Assembly: GCA_027459785.1 (NCBI GenBank)
Contig: DAIDGU010000084.1
Span: 1 to 64,000 of the forward strand
From: Ktedonobacteria bacterium
GTDB lineage: Bacteria; Chloroflexota; Ktedonobacteria; Ktedonobacterales; JACDGC01
Length of the DNA stretch: 64,000 nt
Reading direction: 5' to 3'
Every line of letters begins with the position of its first letter. The stretch's first letter is position 1. Shown here in pieces: positions 62,025 through 64,000 of this stretch. The position numbers and the translations under genes are program-made. Under the pieces are notes generated by a model that saw only the letters and a list, made by a program, of their open reading frames with translations, was not told where the DNA came from and made no database searches.

Positions 62025-63047
62025 ATGCCTGTACAGACCAGCAGTTCATTAGCGCGCACGATTATGCGCTTGGGGAGCATCCTGGCCGTCCTCTTCGTGG
62101 CGGCCTGTGGCAGTAGCAAAGCGAAAGTGCCGCAACCTACCCCGACGCCAACGCTGCCACCCTGCACCATCGCGGCGGCAGATCTGAGCCTTGGCTCTGG
62201 TGGCACCACGAAATATACGCCTTTCAGCAATTATTCAGGGACATTACTCACAGAAAGTCCACCAGGCTTAACCCCTCTGTTGCAGGAAGCTGCGACCGCT
62301 TTTGATAATGGCAACAACCATCAGACGAAAACGGTCATTACGAGCGCTGGCGCGGGAAACTCCCTCAAAGATGTCGCGTCGGGCGCGGTCAGCATCGGCT
62401 TCTCTGATCTCTTTGCTTCGCAAAGTGGCGTCGGTGGCCTGACGGATACGCAACTTGCCGTGCAGGTGTATACCATGATCGTCAGTCTGGACTTGCAAAA
62501 TAAAGTTACCGACCTATCCACCCAGCAGATCATCGACATTTTTTCAGGCCATGACACGAATTGGAATCAGGTGGGTGGTCCAAATGAAGCGATCAATGTG
62601 ATCGCGCCACCGACCAATTCGGGCAGTGCGTTTACGTTCACCCATTATGTGCTGGGCAATGCGCCCGGCATGCTCAGCCAACCCACATCGGCGGTGGTCG
62701 CCAACACAGCGGATGCGGTGGTGAACGATGTCGCCAACGTGCAAGGCGCAATCGGCTACGTCCCCACGAGTTACGTGGTGAACCCCACGGAGGCAAGCAG
62801 CGTCACACCCATTTGCATCAATAGTTACAGCGCCACCGCTAAAGCCGTGGAAGCAGGCACGTATAGCTTTTGGGGCATCGAGCACGCCTATACGAAAACC
62901 GGCGGCAACAACGGTTCTGTCGCGCAGGCGTTCATCGCATTCCTCCGCAGCCCCGCATTTCAAAACAGCTACCTTGTCAGAAGCGGCTTCCTGCAACTGG
63001 GCTTGGTGCCGGTGAGCGTGCTTGAAACGCATCAAGCATCCTCATAG
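62025..63047 (+). CDS. PstS-like phosphate-binding lipoprotein
   Basis: A 340-residue lipoprotein: basic N-terminus, hydrophobic core, FVAAC (Cys28), then a TPTPT linker. The mature part has the PstS pattern: TPLLQEAATAFDNGN, SAGAGNSLKDVASGAVSIGF (binding loop S-x-G-x-G), LSTQQIIDIFSGHDTNWNQV, GAIGYVPTSYVV. The family binds phosphate or related oxyanions. No pstCAB genes follow; the next gene is an unrelated exporter ATPase. AAGGGGG precedes the ATG. Confidence 0.85.
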   Translation: MPVQTSSSLARTIMRLGSILAVLFVAACGSSKAKVPQPTPTPTLPPCTIAAADLSLGSGGTTKYTPFSNYSGTLLTESPPGLTPLLQEAATAFDNGNNHQTKTVITSAGAGNSLKDVASGAVSIGFSDLFASQSGVGGLTDTQLAVQVYTMIVSLDLQNKVTDLSTQQIIDIFSGHDTNWNQVGGPNEAINVIAPPTNSGSAFTFTHYVLGNAPGMLSQPTSAVVANTADAVVNDVANVQGAIGYVPTSYVVNPTEASSVTPICINSYSATAKAVEAGTYSFWGIEHAYTKTGGNNGSVAQAFIAFLRSPAFQNSYLVRSGFLQLGLVPVSVLETHQASS

Positions 63048-63445
63048 GGTTGTGGCCTGGCTTATTCCAATTTTGGGTACAGACGGTGGCCATCGAGGCC
63101 GGACAGACAGGAATGTCTGTCCTCCGTGGTTGTGGAGAATGGCGGTCCGCCGGGGAAGGGTGACAGACAGGAATGGCGGTCCTCCGTGGTTGTGGAGAAT
63201 GGCGGTCCGCCGTTACCCATCAGGAATGGCGGTCCTCCGTTACCCATCAGGAATGTCTGCCCTCCGGTATCCATCAGGAATGTCTGTCCTCCGTGGTTGT
63301 GGAGAATGGCGGTCCTCCGTTACCCATATTGATTATCCGCAAAGGTATTACCACGTTCCGCGTTCAGTGCTATAATGGCTCTGCACCCCTCCCCCGCCGT
63401 GGGCCGAGGGGTGGTCGCCGTGCGTGCGCAACGAGGGAGGCCAGC
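63048..63445. other. Intergenic region with family A repeat array
   Basis: About 400 bases with no gene; most of it is the repeat array at 63098-63329, followed by a short AT-rich stretch (possible promoter near 63345-63375, TATAAT at 63371) and the ribosome binding site of the ABC gene. Confidence 0.55.
63098..63329. repeat. Repeat family A array, many partial units
   Basis: Units based on GACAGACAGGAATGTCTGTC and shortened CAGGAATGGCGGTCCTCCG with the separators tggttgtggagaatggcggt and ttacccat. Several sub-units recur two or three times. The order is irregular, unlike CRISPR. Confidence 0.85.
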
Positions 63446-64000
63446 TTGGAACCGATCATCAGCGCGGAGGACTTGAGCAAAACGTTTCGGGTGGCGCGGC
63501 GGCGCGGCGGGATCGTCGGTGGGCTGCGCAGCATCGTGGACCCAGAAGTGCGCGAGGTAGCGGCGGTGCGCAGCATCACGCTGGCGATCGCGCCCGGCGA
63601 AATGGTGGGCCTGGTGGGGCCGAACGGGGCAGGCAAAAGCACGACGATCAAGATGCTGACGGGCATCCTCACGCCCAGCGGCGGGCGGGTGCGCGTGGCC
63701 GGTCTCGTCCCCGTGCGCCAGCGGCGCGAGCTGGCGGCGCGCATCGGCGCGGTCTTCGGCCAGCGCACGCAGTTGTGGTGGGATCTCCCGTTAATCGACT
63801 CGCTGCGGCTGCTGCAATATCTTTATCGCGTGCCGGCGGCGCGCTTCACGGCCAGCCTGGATCGCCTGCGCGCGATGCTGGCGCTGGATGAATTCAGCGC
63901 GACGCCGGTGCGCCAGCTTTCCCTGGGCCAACGCATGCGCGGCGACCTGGCGGCGGCCCTGCTGCACGAGCCGGATTTACTCTTTCTGGACGAACCGACC
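63446..64000 (+). CDS. ABC-2-type exporter ATP-binding protein, cut by window edge
   Basis: The first 185 codons of an ATPase: Walker A LVGPNGAGKSTTIKML, Q-loop VFGQRTQLWWDLPLIDSLRL (the Gln-Arg-x-Gln-Leu-Trp form of the COG4586 group), signature LSLGQRMRGDLAAALL and Walker B DLLFLDEPT at the very edge. Start is TTG at 63446 behind GAGGGAGG. It would pair with ABC-2 permeases located past the window. Confidence 0.9.
   Translation, partial: MEPIISAEDLSKTFRVARRRGGIVGGLRSIVDPEVREVAAVRSITLAIAPGEMVGLVGPNGAGKSTTIKMLTGILTPSGGRVRVAGLVPVRQRRELAARIGAVFGQRTQLWWDLPLIDSLRLLQYLYRVPAARFTASLDRLRAMLALDEFSATPVRQLSLGQRMRGDLAAALLHEPDLLFLDEPT

Noticed and set aside
63098-63329. Repeat array considered as a CRISPR
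   Set aside because: Repeat units vary, spacing is irregular, separators are themselves repeated and there are no cas genes.

Overview
The window is a GC-rich bacterial chromosome segment. It carries housekeeping genes (dxs, rplY, smpB, trmD, tRNA-Val and tRNA-Gly), several lipoprotein-type surface proteins, two ECF sigma/anti-sigma pairs, many one- and two-component signalling proteins, and no phage or transposase genes. Frequent GTG/TTG starts behind strong Shine-Dalgarno sites, lipobox proteins without outer-membrane machinery, a Pix/Pil-type chemotaxis operon with a DUF4388 protein, and the long L25 form all suggest a Chloroflexota-like organism. That assignment is inference; no 16S or marker comparison was possible.

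Layout: 1-4.5 kb: PadR regulator (cut by the left edge), an S51/cyanophycinase-like protein, and a membrane-anchored NACHT-HEAT NTPase. 5.1-13.6 kb: ECF sigma factor, membrane anti-sigma-like partner, then a complete peptide/nickel-type ABC importer (binding lipoprotein, two permeases, two ATPases) closed by a strong terminator. 13.7-23.2 kb: dual-specificity phosphatase, glycerophosphodiesterase, the rplY - prepilin peptidase - dxs group, an AT-rich pair of small membrane genes, an MMPL/RND exporter and smpB. 23.2-25.5 kb: histidine-kinase remnant, hydrolase-cupin pair divergent from a TetR-type regulator. 25.5-35.7 kb: GAF/PAS kinase, a second ECF sigma with an anti-sigma carrying an outside Asp-box propeller, an LppX-like protein, a lone receiver, an XRE-TPR regulator and an MFS transporter. 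35.8-44.7 kb: six-gene pilus-type chemotaxis operon. 44.9-54.2 kb: tRNA-Val, PASTA kinase, CrtI-like oxidoreductase, decayed VapBC-like pair, CheB-CheR-PAS-kinase fusion and two small genes. 54.8-60.4 kb: pseudo-receiver LuxR regulator overlapping an HtrA-like protease, a second HtrA-like protease, metallo-beta-lactamase fold protein, DUF429 protein, trmD and tRNA-Gly. 61-64 kb: LecA-like lectin lipoprotein, PstS-like lipoprotein and an ABC-2 exporter ATPase cut by the right edge.

The most unusual signal is not a gene. Several families of short palindromic repeats are scattered over the window: A, core GGACAGGAATGTCC; B, ctccccctctcc..ggggaggggg; C, CGCGAAAT-rich long palindromes; D, a 138-bp element with perfect 30-bp inverted ends. 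Copies of A, B and C lie in frame inside three otherwise intact genes (MMPL exporter, CrtI-like oxidoreductase, DUF429 protein), where they are translated as extra loops. This resembles the in-frame palindromic elements known from Rickettsia.

The second theme is signalling. The window combines a Pix-like phosphorelay, a CheB/CheR hybrid, a PASTA kinase, an LuxR regulator whose receiver has lost its phosphorylation site, and an anti-sigma factor with an extracellular beta-propeller.
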